Part shown: positions 1-10,140 of the stretch, one piece after another | Numbering within the stretch: the stretch's first letter is position 1 | Layout of the letters: each line of letters opens with the position of its first letter | Assembly (NCBI GenBank): GCA_039707465.1 | Contig: CM077643.1 | Span: 66,404,605 to 66,468,604 of the forward strand | DNA length: 64,000 nt | Source: Rhabdophis nuchalis | Taxonomy: Eukaryota; Chordata; Lepidosauria; Squamata; Natricidae | Direction: 5' to 3' | The notes under the pieces: model-generated | Databases searched by the model: none | Told to the model about the DNA's origin: nothing | The model's input: the letters and a program-made list of their open reading frames with translations, nothing else | Made by a program: the position numbers and the translations under genes

Positions 1-780
1 CTATAAATAATTCTGTTTATCTCTTCTTTCTAGTAAATATTATGAAAAAGAATAAAAAATAGAATTTAGTACACAAAAATAACCTGACTACAAAGGATAT
101 CAATAAAAAGGAGTCAGTGTCCTGAAAAGTTTTATAACCAGAACAATTCCAGAAATGTGGTGATATTGGTTGAAAATCTATTTTATGCCTTTTGCTGAAA
201 AAAGTCTAATATATCTTATCTTTAAAACTAATTCTTTAAATGATCCCAAATATTTTTCTTTCTTTATAGTGCAGTTGTTTCATACATTTCATTATCTGGA
301 GCACCTGTTTTGCAGGGTTCCCCCCCCCCCCCCCCAATTTGAGGACAGGCAGTTTGGATCAAAACTATATCTATTATGACAACAACATTTGAGCCAACAG
401 ATTTTAAGACTGTGCTGCATGTTACTTACTTTAAGTTCCTTCACTTTGAGAACTGACAAGTCAAAAATGCTGTCTCCTTAGGCAGATGCATATTGATTTA
501 TTAGATTATATACCACTTTTCATTCAGGAGAAAGACATGATACACAGTACTTCCTCCTCACAACCATTCTATCAGTTGTGTTACACTAAGAATGACTGAC
601 TGACCCCAAGTTACTCACAGGAATACGCGGGGATTTGGGCAGGGAGACAGAATGTATTAAGAAAGACATTGACTAGATATAAACGGAGAATATAGAATTA
701 AAATTGATGAACGTGCATCAACGTGAATCGATAACTACAGCTTTAAGATAACGGCAGAGTCCTATTATTTTAATTTTTGT
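1..780. other. AT-rich DNA, inferred ZC3H14 intron 1
   Basis: No coding exon was recognised on either strand. The stretch lies downstream of the ZC3H14 exon 1 donor on the minus strand, so it should be intron 1 of that gene. It holds a 16-base run of C at 320-335. I looked for ZC3H14 exon 2 on the minus strand and did not find it; it should be beyond the left edge. Confidence 0.55.
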
Positions 781-907
781 GTACAAAACTGTATTTTAAT
801 CGACCTTGTAGCAGCACGCAGCTTGTGGCGCCCCTCAATTTCTAGGGGTGACGCTTAAACCTCGGAGAATGTCAATGGAGATTCTCAGTCATCCAGATCA
901 TGGTTTT

Positions 908-977
908 CCCAAAGGTGCTTTTTCAAGAGGCAACCGGACTTTCTGGTCCAGCTGCCTCTTGAAAAAGCGCCTTTGGG
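908..977. repeat. Inverted repeat (fold-back) near the ZC3H14 promoter
   Basis: The arms of about 25 bases begin CCCAAAGGTGCTTTTTCAAG and end with the complementary GCGCCTTTGGG, with one mismatch, and enclose about 20 bases. The short phrase AACCTCGGAG occurs just outside both sides (near 859 and 980). It is probably a relic of a mobile element family that I could not name. It sits at the downstream (intron) side of the ZC3H14 CpG island. Confidence 0.6.
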
Positions 978-1254
978 TTGAACCTCGGAGGCAATCCCCG
1001 AAAAGAAGCCCACGCGCGGCAACCGTTTCGGACAAAGCAACTTTCGGCCCTGTCATTGGTTGCGGGAAGAATGAAGGGGGGGGGGGGAGAGAGAGGGGTC
1101 CGGGCCCACGCGGAAAAAGAAATGTGGGGGAGGGGTAAACGCTTCACCCCGCTCCAAATTTTCTTCGCCCGCCTTTCCTTTGTGGGGGGAGGGGGTCCCC
1201 TGCCCTGCAGCCCTCATCACCCTATGCTGCCACACCGAGGTTCGCGTCTCTCAC

Positions 1255-1290
1255 CCGAATCTTCCGGCTGATCTCGGTGCCGATTTCCAT
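1255..1290 (-). CDS. ZC3H14: ZC3H14 first coding exon (12 codons)
   Basis: On the minus strand, ATG at 1290 opens a 12-codon exon reading MEIGTEISRKIR. It ends at a donor GTGAGA, whose GT is the complement of 1253-1254. This is the conserved N-terminus of ZC3H14 (MSUT2/Nab2), a nuclear CCCH zinc-finger poly(A)-RNA-binding protein that controls poly(A) tail length; the residues begin its N-terminal PWI-like fold. The context ATCGGTGGCCATGG is a strong Kozak match. The neighbour PTPN21 is divergent, as in human 14q31, which supports the call. Only this exon lies in the window. It is too short for ordinary ORF detection, but the exact peptide, donor and synteny together make it convincing. Confidence 0.93.
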
Positions 1291-1368
1291 GGCCACCGAT
1301 ACGGCCAAAGGCTTCTAGTCTTCCCGCAACCAGCTAGGCCCGACCCCAATCCAGCTACAGGCTGGAAG

Positions 1369-1372
<4 letters not shown>

Positions 1373-1407
<35 letters not shown>
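1373..1407. repeat. (GA)n microsatellite in the ZC3H14 5' region
   Basis: About 17 GA units. On the ZC3H14 sense (minus) strand this is a CT tract that runs directly into TTCCAG, about 70 bases upstream of the start codon, so it looks like a splice acceptor with a polypyrimidine tract. Confidence 0.9.
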
Positions 1408-1410
<3 letters not shown>

Positions 1411-1660
1411 AGAGGCAGAAAGAGTCGGGACAAAACCCAAACAGGCCTCCTCCGACAGCGCCTCCTTTTGCTAGTGAGGCGGTAGTGGCGGAAAGAAAGC
1501 TCCTCCTTGCGGGCCTCGCTGGACTCTTAGCCAAAGCGGAGCGTCCACTTTGAGGGAGAAGGCGACGGAGGCAACGCTGGTACTAGCGCGGCCTTCTCAA
1601 GAAGCTTCTCTGAGCTGATGCTTTTCTCTGGGGGACGCAGCCGGGCTTGTGGGTTGATTG

Positions 1661-2100
1661 TGCAACCTGTCCAAGTCTCCTATTGAATTAAAAGCACAAT
1701 TGTCAGCCAAGCAGCTATTCCCCTTGAGTGGGTTGTTATGGCAACATTCGCCACAAAGGGTGTGTCAGGGAAGTTAGATCGAAGCCCATTTGCCAAAAGA
1801 AAAGAGGAGAGTCGAATATTTTACATTGAGGGGCATTGTGAATACCATTTTTGATAACATGCAATTTGTCCAGGTTTGAGAACTATATTTTCTTCTTACA
1901 TTTTAGATGTCATTCCATAATGTTCTGTAGGAGCACTTGAAAGAAACTTTTAACTCAGTTTGAGGGTGTGTCTTTTTCATCTGATGTTTATAAACTTTTA
2001 TTGGGTTTTCAGTGTATTTGATGCTATTTTTAAAATAAGCAAAAAGTCCTGTGGCAACTTAAAAATTCTAACTATTCATTATGGAGTATTAAAAATGTAT
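1661..2100. other. Intergenic DNA between the two divergent genes
   Basis: This is the transition from the CpG island to AT-rich sequence. No exon, RNA gene or clear repeat was recognised. Confidence 0.5.
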
Positions 2101-2445
2101 TACAGGTAGTCCTTGACTTATCACAATTGGGGCCAGCAAGGTGGTGGTTAATTCAATTTTACAATCTTTTTGCCACGATTGTTAAGTGAATCACTGCAGT
2201 TTTTAAGTGAATCATTTGGTCATTAAGTGAATTCAGCTTCTCCCATTGACTTTGTTTATCAGAAGCCAACAGGAAAGGTTGCAAATGCTGGTCACATGAC
2301 CTTAACATAAATAGATGCCAGTTGCCAAATGATACGACTGCAATGATGTTCCAGTGGTTGTAAATCACTTTTTCAGTGCCACTATAACTTCGAAAGGTCG
2401 CTAAGTGAATGTATTTATGAACTTGTAGTTGTTCTGGTGACAACA
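2101..2445. mobile_element. Tigger-like nonautonomous DNA transposon (MITE)
   Basis: It begins TACAGGTAGTCCTTGACTTA, next to TA. Its interior repeats phrases such as TTAAGTGAATCA, GTCACATGACC and TCACTTTTTCAGTGCCA. Closely similar copies lie at 39245-39505 and 54340-54740, and a weaker one at 30040-30290. The family assignment (TcMar/Tigger-type, TA target) is inferred from the terminus; no transposase is present. Confidence 0.65.
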
Positions 2446-3205
2446 CAGGTTTTCCTACAATAGGGCTGTATTAAAACTTGTTTGTACCTCTGCTATCTAT
2501 GATGAATGGACAACAGTTACAAATAATTTCCTTTTTTGATTAATTTTATTGTGATCTAAGGTGGTATTTCTTTTTGATTGCTTCCTTAGGTTATGTCACT
2601 GAAAAGGATGCAGTGTAGATGAAGGGACCGAATAATTAGTACATTTGGTGGAGGGAAAATCAAAACAAGAGCAGGCTATAAAAACATTGTTTTCTGTTAT
2701 ACCTATTAAGGCCAAATCAGAAATTATCACTGAAGAGAGGAATCATACAGAAGATTTATGTAATGGAGTAATGATTCTGACTTTTTGTCAGGAATGATTA
2801 TAGATTATACTACTCAGATTCTTAGTTATGTAAACAATGGGTTGAAATGTAAACTAAAAGATATTTTCAAAGACATAAAAGGTTACAAAGCACTTAAATA
2901 TTTAGAACTATTCTAAGGAAGGAACAATGCAAAAAGAGCAAAAGATCCATTCTGAGTATAATAATCTTATAACAATGATACAGATCATAAAGAAATATTG
3001 ATTTCTAGAAGTGTCCCAGTCAGTACTTTCAAGAAGTTTTCATACTCTGCATGTAATTATTGATATAAAACCCCTTTTTCCCTAATGTGACTATATTTGT
3101 GTTTCTTCATATTTCTCTGCAAGTATCTGCAAGAGGACAGCTAGATATCTTTACATTGTTATCAGCTGACAAATTAAAATTATTTTTGCTTCAGATTACA
3201 GACAT
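2446..3205. other. Intergenic AT-rich DNA
   Basis: No gene or recognisable repeat was found. Confidence 0.45.
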
Positions 3206-3214
3206 ATCAGGACG

Positions 3215-3476
3215 ACCACGGACCTCCGCTCCTTCCGTCTTAAATTAAAGACTCACTTTTTCTGTCTGGCCGGCCTAGGATGAGTCTCTCTGCCTCTGGG
3301 GTTTTATGGGGAATTAGTATTATTTAGTTTTAATGGGAATTTTAGCGCAGGTTATATTTAATTTGTTTTTAGAATTGTTGTATGTATTTGGTTTTTATTC
3401 TACCTGTGCACCGCCCCGAGTCCCTGTGGGGAGAGGGTGCGGTTTTACAAATTAAATTATTATTATTATTATTATT
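3215..3476 (+). mobile_element. CR1/L3-type LINE 3' end
   Basis: It starts within a relic of the ORF2 C-terminus (reading LRSFRLKLKTHFF, then a stop) and continues through a 3' UTR with the phrase CACCGCCCCGAGTCCCTGTG. It ends in the (ATT)n tail at 3459-3476 that is typical of this LINE group. It is truncated at its 5' end, as most CR1 copies are. Confidence 0.75.
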
Positions 3477-3669
3477 TTAAAATACACCCATTGATCCATC
3501 TAAAGTATATTGGCAGTAAAACATAATGTAAGGAGAAGATTAAAATATTTCTGAGAACTGTAAAAATAAAACCAATGCATTTGGAAAGTCTGACTTTAAT
3601 CAGAAAAGCTTAGCATAATAAAAAAAAAATGATCAACTGCTATTTATTGTAAACCCCATATATATTTCT

Positions 3670-3830
3670 GCAATGGCCTTTTAGCCAAAGCAGCAGCTGT
3701 TCCATTGCTGACATTCTTGCTGCTAAACGTTCCAACTTTCCAAGGTAATGACTGCAAATGTACATAGTCTTCTTTGATGAGTGAAAACGATGCCTGCCTC
3801 TTCAGTTTATATTTGAGTTTTTTCAAAAGC
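3670..3830. repeat. Diverged copy of a PTPN21 CpG-island sequence
   Basis: The core at about 3688-3750 aligns without gaps to about 9497-9559, at roughly three bases in four by my count. They share CAGCAGCTGT, CCATTGCTGACATTC and AGGTAATG. The match probably continues at lower identity to a shared CAAAAG, 80 and 85 bases further on. Most differences are transitions, with this copy carrying the A or T. No function is known. Confidence 0.6.
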
Positions 3831-4057
3831 ACCTTTCACATTAATTTTTAATTACTACATTTTGCTACATAATTTTCTGTAGTCACTGATCCTACAAAGG
3901 GCACTATTATTTACATTAGGCTTCATAGAGTTACATAAATGTAACATCGCTTATGCACTTTCTTGATGGATAAAATTGATGATTGAGGACATTGCCTAAC
4001 TTTTTCTCAGTTCCCACTATATGGCCCCTTTCCCTCATCTATTTTACAGACTATATC

Positions 4058-4173
4058 AGGGATGGGTAATTAATTTTCCCAAGGAACCACATGAGAAACT
4101 AAGACTGTTGTGGAGGGCATCAGCAGTGAGGAGCTGGACAAAAAGAGCCAAAAGATCGTATGTGGCCCACTGG
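4058..4173. mobile_element. Possible hAT-type relic
   Basis: It begins CAGGGATGGGTAA and contains AACCACATGAGAAACTAAGA and GTGGAGGGCATCAGC, which resemble widespread hAT nonautonomous elements. No far terminus is visible, and the element at 4182 abuts it. Confidence 0.35.
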
Positions 4174-4181
4174 TCTTAGAC

Positions 4182-4355
4182 CAGTGATGGTGAACCTTTT
4201 AGGCACAGAGTACCCAAATGGAAGGTGTGTGTATGTGCACCAGAGCACCAGAAATCCGACAACCAGCTGGCTGAGCTGGGGCGATGGCATGTGTGCCCAC
4301 AGAGAGGGCTCTGTTTGCCACCTCTGGCACACATGTCTTAGGTTCAGCATCACAG
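4182..4355. mobile_element. hAT MITE, CAGTGATGG family (174 bp)
   Basis: Its terminal inverted repeats start CAGTGATGGTGAACC and end GGTTCAGCATCACAG. It is flanked by a perfect 8-bp target-site duplication, TCTTAGAC, at 4174-4181 and 4356-4363, the hallmark of hAT transposition. It is the smallest of three copies here; the others are 28788-29132 and 37336-38442. Confidence 0.85.
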
Positions 4356-5099
4356 TCTTAGACTGTATTCTAGACTTTACAGTGGTTCTTGGATTTCCAG
4401 AAAAGAACTTTTGGTATACGTGGGATTACATTGAGAAGGAAGGACAGAAAACTTAAATTCCACAAATATTTTGTAATTTTGGGTCCAAGTCACTGTGTTT
4501 GCACGATAACCCATGATATGTCTCACTATGCACATAGCAAACTTAACTGAAAACCAAAGTACCTATTATAGAAAAATGTCTACTTTGTCAACAGGTTTGA
4601 ACAAAGAAAAAAAATGTGTCCAGAATGTGAATGGGATGTATGAAGAATGAAAATAAAGGAAGGACTTAACCTTTTTTTTCCATTCCTCGATTTCTTGCTT
4701 TCACTTGGCCACAAGTGTCCAGCGCTGCCATCAGATATTAATTTAGAGAAAAACAAAGAGTAAGGCTCTCTTTTTTAATGAACTGTTGACCCCATTCACT
4801 CCTGTAATAGCAGCTTGATTCCAACAATGCTGAATTAATTCAGCATTGCCAGAAAGAAGAAATTTGAGGTTTTTCCCGTTACAGATGGAAAAGGACAAGG
4901 AGATGAAACCAGAGCTTTAGAAGCTGAACAGGGATCTGTTTTAATCAATTCTTTGCTCTGGTTCATACAGTTAATATAAGATTCTGTCACTTACTTAGCC
5001 ATTTGTCTATTTCCCAGCAAATTGGGAAGTAAATCTTATTGAATTTAATTGACCTCTTTTTCTTTCCTTTTCTGTCTTTTCAATTCCTCAGGGACTAAC

Positions 5100-5345
5100 T
5101 AGACAAGCCCCTGCAGTTTTCTTTGCAAGATTTTTGGAAGTAGTTTGCCATTGCCTCCTTTCTAGGACCAAGGAAGATTGTAACTGACCCAGTCCCAATC
5201 AGCTGGCTTTGGGTCTGTGGCAGGAGTAGCTTTATGTATGGCTCTAATTGAACTAATTACTGTTAGAGCAGTTGGTGTAGCAATTAAAAATGCTGGGCTA
5301 GAAATCAAGAGACCATAACCACTACACCAAACTGGCTCTAATTGA
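5100..5345 (-). mobile_element. tRNA-derived SINE relic
   Basis: On the minus strand a tRNA-like head (GCCAGTTTGGTGTAGTGGTT, an A-box-like segment) is followed by a body with GGAGGCAATGGCAAACTACT, as in the SINE at 30451-30665. An internal piece near 5255 is rearranged or repeated. Confidence 0.6.
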
Positions 5346-5825
5346 ACTTAATCCTGAGTAAATATACACAAGTTCAGTGTGCATGATCATTTTTAGCCAG
5401 ACGCTTGCCCCCTATGCTGGTTCCTCCAATCTCTAGACTTAATAGTCATGGAAGGAAAAATAGGTTGCAATGCATCAGGTCACAGTAAATGTTTTTTGTA
5501 TCTGATATCATGAAAAATCATCTCTATATTAATTGCACATAACAGAATATAAATATGCTATTGGAGCTCCTGAAAGAAACATTGGGGTTTAAATCATTTT
5601 AAAATGCTGGAAGGTTATTTAAAACTACAAAAAGGAAAGATTGGCTAGAGCATGTACCGCAGATTAACAATGATGTTAGCTACTTTAATGAGATATTTAC
5701 ATGGCGAGTCAAGAAAAACTGCAAAAGATAAAAATATTTATTATAGCATGTGGAAAACTTATCCAAGCAAGAACAACAACAAATAGCACAACAACTAGCA
5801 AATAAGTATAAAATAGCATTGAAGC

Positions 5826-5925
5826 ATTATTGAATTGAATACTTTATTTGGCCAAGTGTGATTAGACACACAAGGAATTTGTCTCTGATGCAGAAGCTTT
5901 AAATGTACATGCAAAGCAGTTGTGG
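5826..5925. repeat. Interspersed repeat fragment
   Basis: It contains TTGAATACTTTATTTGGCCA and GTGTGATTAGACACACAAGG, phrases that I associate with a common squamate interspersed family. The class is not certain. Confidence 0.45.
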
Positions 5926-6050
5926 GATTTAATTTTTTTTACTACCAGTTCTGTGGGCATGGCGTGGTGTGACTTGGTGGGCGTGGCAGGAGAAGGATAC
6001 TGTAAAATCTCCAATCCCGCCCTACACTAGAGGAAGGTTATTGCAAAATT
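5925..6050 (+). mobile_element. MITE fragment with GGGCGTGGC motif
   Basis: It reads TGTGGGATTTAATTTTTTTT, then ACCAGTTCTGTGGGCATGGC and GGTGGGCGTGGCAGG. The same family is present in the opposite orientation at 35150-35460. It is nonautonomous; a hAT origin is a guess. Confidence 0.55.
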
Positions 6051-6119
6051 CTGAATTAATTAGGCCAATGCTGTTAAGTTATGATGCTTGGAATTGAAAA
6101 TCAGATTTTTGGAATTTGT

Positions 6120-7190
6120 GGATTGAATGAAAGGTACAAAAGAAAACCAAATCATTATATGTTTCACTGAGTATAAAAAGGCCTTTGATTGTGTTGATCA
6201 CATCAAGCTGTGGAATGTGAATACTGTAGAAAAACAGGAATCCCAGTATATCTCATTGTCTTCATGTGAAACTTATATACAGGTCAGGAAGCCACAATAT
6301 GTACAGAACATGGTATAACAGACTGACTCCAGCTGGCAAAGGAGTGAGATAAAGCTATATATTCTCCCCTTATATATCCAACTTATATGATGACTATATA
6401 TTAAGATAAACTGGATTGGAATGAGGTGAGTGTTGTATTAAAATTACAGGAAGAACCATCAACAATCTCTGCTATGCTGATGACACTAGTTTGATAGCCA
6501 AAAATGCAAAGAATCTGCAAGCTCTAATAATAAAAGTAAAGGACAATTGTGAACAAAATGGGACTACATTAAATACTACTCTATTAAATATAAAGAAGAG
6601 GAAACTAATGACAACAGATAGTCTTAGAATTCAAATAAAGATATTGTGAATTCTAAATAGATAATTTCTGCCTTTTAGCTCAACTATCAACAGTAAAGGA
6701 ACAGGCAGTCAAGAAAAACACTAATCTAGCACCAGTAGCCATGAAGTCCTTGGAAAATATATTCAGATGCCACAATACCCCTATACTTACAAAGATCAGA
6801 TTAATTCCAGCAATAACATATCCTGTAATGTTCCATTGAAGCAAACATTGGACTTTAGAGAAACAAGCTAGAAAAGAGTATTGGCATTTTTGTAATTTGA
6901 CATTGGAGAGAACTTCTGAGAAGTCAGCCAGGAAAATCAACAAATGGATCATGAACAAATGAATTCAGAGTTCTTAATCAAGGCACAAACAACCTAGCTG
7001 AAATTATATTTCAGATACATTATGTAAAGACCTAGTTCTCTGGAGAAGGTTCTAACACTGGGGAAAGTGGCAGGAAAGAGAAGAGAATCACCAGCAATAA
7101 AGTGGATGCAGTAGTGATGGATGCACTGCTGGAAAATCCAGTCAGGGACATATAATCATGGAGAAAATTATGTGATTACTAAGAGCCAAG
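6120..7190 (+). pseudogene. BovB (RTE) LINE reverse transcriptase relic
   Basis: Disrupted reading frames retain RTE-clade reverse-transcriptase blocks: a segment reading YKKAFDCVDHIKLWN at about 6172-6216, and a YADD-box segment reading INNLCYADDTSLIAKN at about 6455-6505. These are followed by a region like the thumb and C-terminus to about 7190. Frameshifts, stops and deletions show that it is dead. BovB is abundant in squamates. A separate BovB 3' end lies at 8580-8870. Confidence 0.8.
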
Positions 7191-7829
7191 ATTGATTTGA
7201 AAGCAGATGATCAAAATGTTCCCATTGATGAAAACTTGCTTCCCTTCCTTTTCTTGGCTCTTGACTTCCAGGCTCTTCCCCTGCAGTCACCTTGGTACGT
7301 TTGCCCCTTTCCCCTCATAGCAGAACAGCTCAGGAAAGAGAATTTCCTAAAGATGTCAACCTAGAGTACAGCAGCTATATTAAAATGGCTATTCCTATGC
7401 TAGGTATCACAAAAAGCAGACTGAAAATAAAACCACCAATTTTGCAATACCCTTGTATCAATGAATGTTATGTCACATCCAGAATACTATTTATAGTTCT
7501 CATCTACCCTGATAATCATTAGGATAATGCCAGTTGGTTTGGCTATATCTTGAGTATATCACAAGAACAACCAAATCTATTGCTCCCTCATTCATGCTGA
7601 CTCTGTGCTCCTTAAGCTTTTCAAGCCAACATACTGTTGCCAACATCCTCCCATGTGTAGACTGACACAGCTAGGAGGCTTTGCATAATCAGCATGACAG
7701 CGGATGAACACAATAAAAGGTTTTCCCTTTTATTTAAAGGGTATGATCAAGGAACATTCAGTGAAGCCGATTGGAAGGTGATATAGAATCATTAAAACAA
7801 TTCCTCATATAATGCATAATTAACTTAAG

Positions 7830-7905
7830 AATTCATTGCCACAAAATGTAGTGATGGCTGGTAAGTCACATGGCTTTAAAAGGGAATTGAAGAATAGGTC
7901 TCCAT
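7830..7905 (+). mobile_element. Short CR1-like relic
   Basis: The phrase GAATTCATTGCCACAAAATG followed by GTGATGGCTGGTAAG and ATGGCTTTAAAAGGGAATTG matches a familiar segment near the 3' end of CR1-type LINEs. Nothing else was recognised from 7190 to 8040. Confidence 0.45.
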
Positions 7906-8048
7906 TAGGAACAGCATGCTTCCACCAGTTTTCAAGGCAACTGAGGCAGGGCATAAAGCGAGTTTTAGACATAAGAGTGAGATTTTTACGCTTTTTAAGG
8001 TACAAAAAGCATCTTTGAGAGAGGAAGCTTGAATTCAGGAAATTCAAG

Positions 8049-8382
8049 TGTCAAACCACGAACACCTGCTTGTAAGTAGGTCGAGTTAGTTGGAAGTCCA
8101 AGTCCCTTGCAAGTCATACATAGGGGTTAACCACATGTCAGAATGAAACTAGTGTTTCCTGCATGCTTCTCTGCCTAGCAATAAGGAGCTTAACTAATCA
8201 GAGATGAGTTGTGTTTTCGGGTGATATTATCTTTGTCAAAGTACAAGAATGCGTGTTTGCTATCAGAACACTGTTCAGAAGTTACATGCTGGCCTTTGAC
8301 TAGCTTTCTGAACCTGGCAGCCATAATAAACTTTTCCTGATTCTGAGAAGTCCAAGCCTCGTTATTTCCTGCAACACAACAA
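8049..8382 (+). mobile_element. LTR-like relic with R/U5-like end
   Basis: It starts TGTCAAACC and ends CAACACAACA. Near its 3' end is a polyadenylation signal (AATAAA, about 8325) followed by a U5-like segment, and directly after it comes TGGGGGTAGCGG, which could be a primer-binding site. This arrangement fits a retroviral or retrotransposon LTR. No second LTR or coding sequence is seen, and no target-site duplication was confirmed. Confidence 0.45.
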
Positions 8383-8579
8383 TGGGGGTAGCGGTAAGGG
8401 ATAGGTCGCCAACTCCTGCTTTCAAGGGCTTTAGAGCATCTAGTTAACCAAATGCTGGTCTAAAATGATAAGCATACCAATTATACTCATATGCACATCT
8501 TTACAAAAAACTAGGAAAAGCACATAGCATGAAATAAAGATAATAATGAAGGGGCATCAGGGACTGACTGGCACTTTAT

Positions 8580-8870
8580 TTTGTTTGTACCTATCCTCTA
8601 TCCTGCCAGATCCTGAAGATGAAACTCAAATACTTTGACCACCTAATGAGAAGGAAGGACTCACTGGAGAAAAGCCTAATACTGGGAACGATTGAAGGCA
8701 AAAAAAAGGAGGGGACAACAGAGAATGAGGTGGATGGATGGAGTCACTGAAGTACTAGGCATGAGCTTAAATGGACTCCGGGGGATGGTACAGGACAGGA
8801 AGGCCTGAAGGAACGTTGTCCATGGGTCGGACACGACTTTGCAACTAACAACCACCACCACCCATTCTTT
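8580..8870 (+). mobile_element. BovB LINE 3' end
   Basis: It carries the conserved 3' terminal region of BovB: AGAAGGAAGGACTCACTGGA, AATGAGGTGGATGGATGGAG and the end GGTCGGACACGACTTTGCAA, followed by ACCACC repeats. It is truncated at the 5' end. It may be part of the same original insertion as 6120-7190 or a separate one. Confidence 0.85.
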
Positions 8871-9269
8871 CTAGTCAAGTAGGAAGGACCCACTCCAAAT
8901 TCCTTATGTAAACATGTATCAAATAGGGGGTTTCAGCAGAATCTATTCTATCATGGCACCTGCCCTCTGGAAGATCATCTTTTTTGGAAATCAGATGGGC
9001 GTTGATCAGGCATGGCTGGATGATATGCTTCCTTAGATCAGTAACACCACCCTATATAAGCGCTCACAGAAGAAATGAGAAACAGAAGACCCAGGCATAA
9101 CTCTGCCATGCCTGAAGTTTTCTTCAGATGTAATTCAGGAGACGATCAGAGTGTAAGTTTGCCTATGAAACTTGTCAGTTGCCTGAATAGAAGCTAGCAA
9201 AGAACCACATATTAAGAGGTGCCAATCACGCCTGTAGTTTGTTATTCATCGTTGTTATTTTTTAACTCG

Positions 9270-10140
9270 CGCAACGCCGCTCTGGACAATAGAGGGATTT
9301 AGGCGGCTGGGTAAAAACTGAGACAATTCATGGAGCACGAGTTTTCCCGGGCAAAAAAAGGCTTTTGTTTCTTGCTGCAGCGGGCGAAGGCGACGAAAAG
9401 GCATGGCAAGTTAAGGGCGGACGTGTGCCTTCGGCATCTCCCGTTCGTGCCTTGCCAGCTCCCCGCCTCCGCCTCCGCTCCTTCCAGCGAGGGCAGCGGC
9501 AGCAGCTGTCCCATTGCTGACATTCCCCCTGCCGAGCATTCCAGGCCTCTGAGGTAATGGGGCTTCAAACACAGAGGGCTGTACTTTAATGACCACGCCG
9601 TATCCTTCCGCATGGCTGGAGCCAATGGGAACGCCTCCAAAAGGGGAACGAGGAAGGAAAGGGCGGGGGGGGGGGCAGAGGAAAAGAGGGGGAGGGGAAA
9701 ACCTTGAGCGCTCGGAGGAAAGCTCTCCTTGTGCTCCCCGCATCCTTCCTCTGTCAAGAGAAACTGGCTGGCGAAGGGGGCGGTCCGCGTTGATTCTACC
9801 TCCTCCTCCCTAACTTTTCGCCGAGTGGAATGATATCCAGACTCAATTTTGGGGTGTTGTTGTTGAGAGGCAGGAAGTGAGGCACGTTCGCACTCTGAGA
9901 GCCCGAGAGGAGTGTACCGAAGGCGGCTGGCTTTAGACAGGACCTTCCTTCTTCCCTTCCCCCTTCCCGAAGGAATAACCCGTGAAATGGCTTCGTCTGA
10001 AGCGCTCTCGGGGCTGCTGTCGGGATTTTGCAACTAAAGACCACCTTTTTTTTTTTTTTTTGGTTGCCTTGGGTTTTCGCAACAGGTAAAGTGAGCCAAC
10101 CGGTGGCGACGGTGGTGCTGGGCAAATGATAATATGCGGT
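9270..10140 (+). promoter_or_regulatory. PTPN21: CpG island, probable PTPN21 promoter and exon 1
   Basis: It is GC- and CpG-rich with no convincing coding frame. Several unrelated open frames overlap on both strands, as GC-rich sequence allows. It lies about 8 kb from the ZC3H14 island and upstream of PTPN21 exon 2, where the non-coding first exon is expected. The best candidate donor is ACAG|GTAAAG, with GT at 10086-10087. Alternatives are TGAG|GTAATG at 9552/9553 and CT|GTAAGT near 10361. Which one is used cannot be decided by reading. Confidence 0.6.
9485..9645. repeat. CpG-island copy of the duplicated element
   Basis: This is the GC-rich partner of 3670-3830, with the shared core GGCAGCAGCTGTCCCATTGC through GAGGTAATG at about 9497-9559. 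Being inside the probable PTPN21 promoter, it could be a regulatory block or part of exon 1. Confidence 0.55.

Larger units (their letters stand above)
970..1660 (-). promoter_or_regulatory. ZC3H14: CpG island and promoter region of ZC3H14
   Basis: CpG and G+C are strongly enriched over the AT-rich flanks, and an inverted CCAAT box (CATTGG) lies at about 1058. The island surrounds the ZC3H14 start codon at 1290 on the minus strand, so transcription probably starts between about 1320 and 1650. No TATA box is evident, as is usual for a housekeeping CpG-island promoter. The transcription start is inferred, not visible. Confidence 0.65.

Noticed and set aside
9299..10033. 244-codon open frame on the minus strand
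   Set aside because: It lies in a GC-rich CpG island where stops are rare; overlapping frames on both strands have no recognisable domain or splice context. The shared NVSNGTAAA peptide with 3644-3832 reflects the duplicated DNA, not a protein family that I can name.
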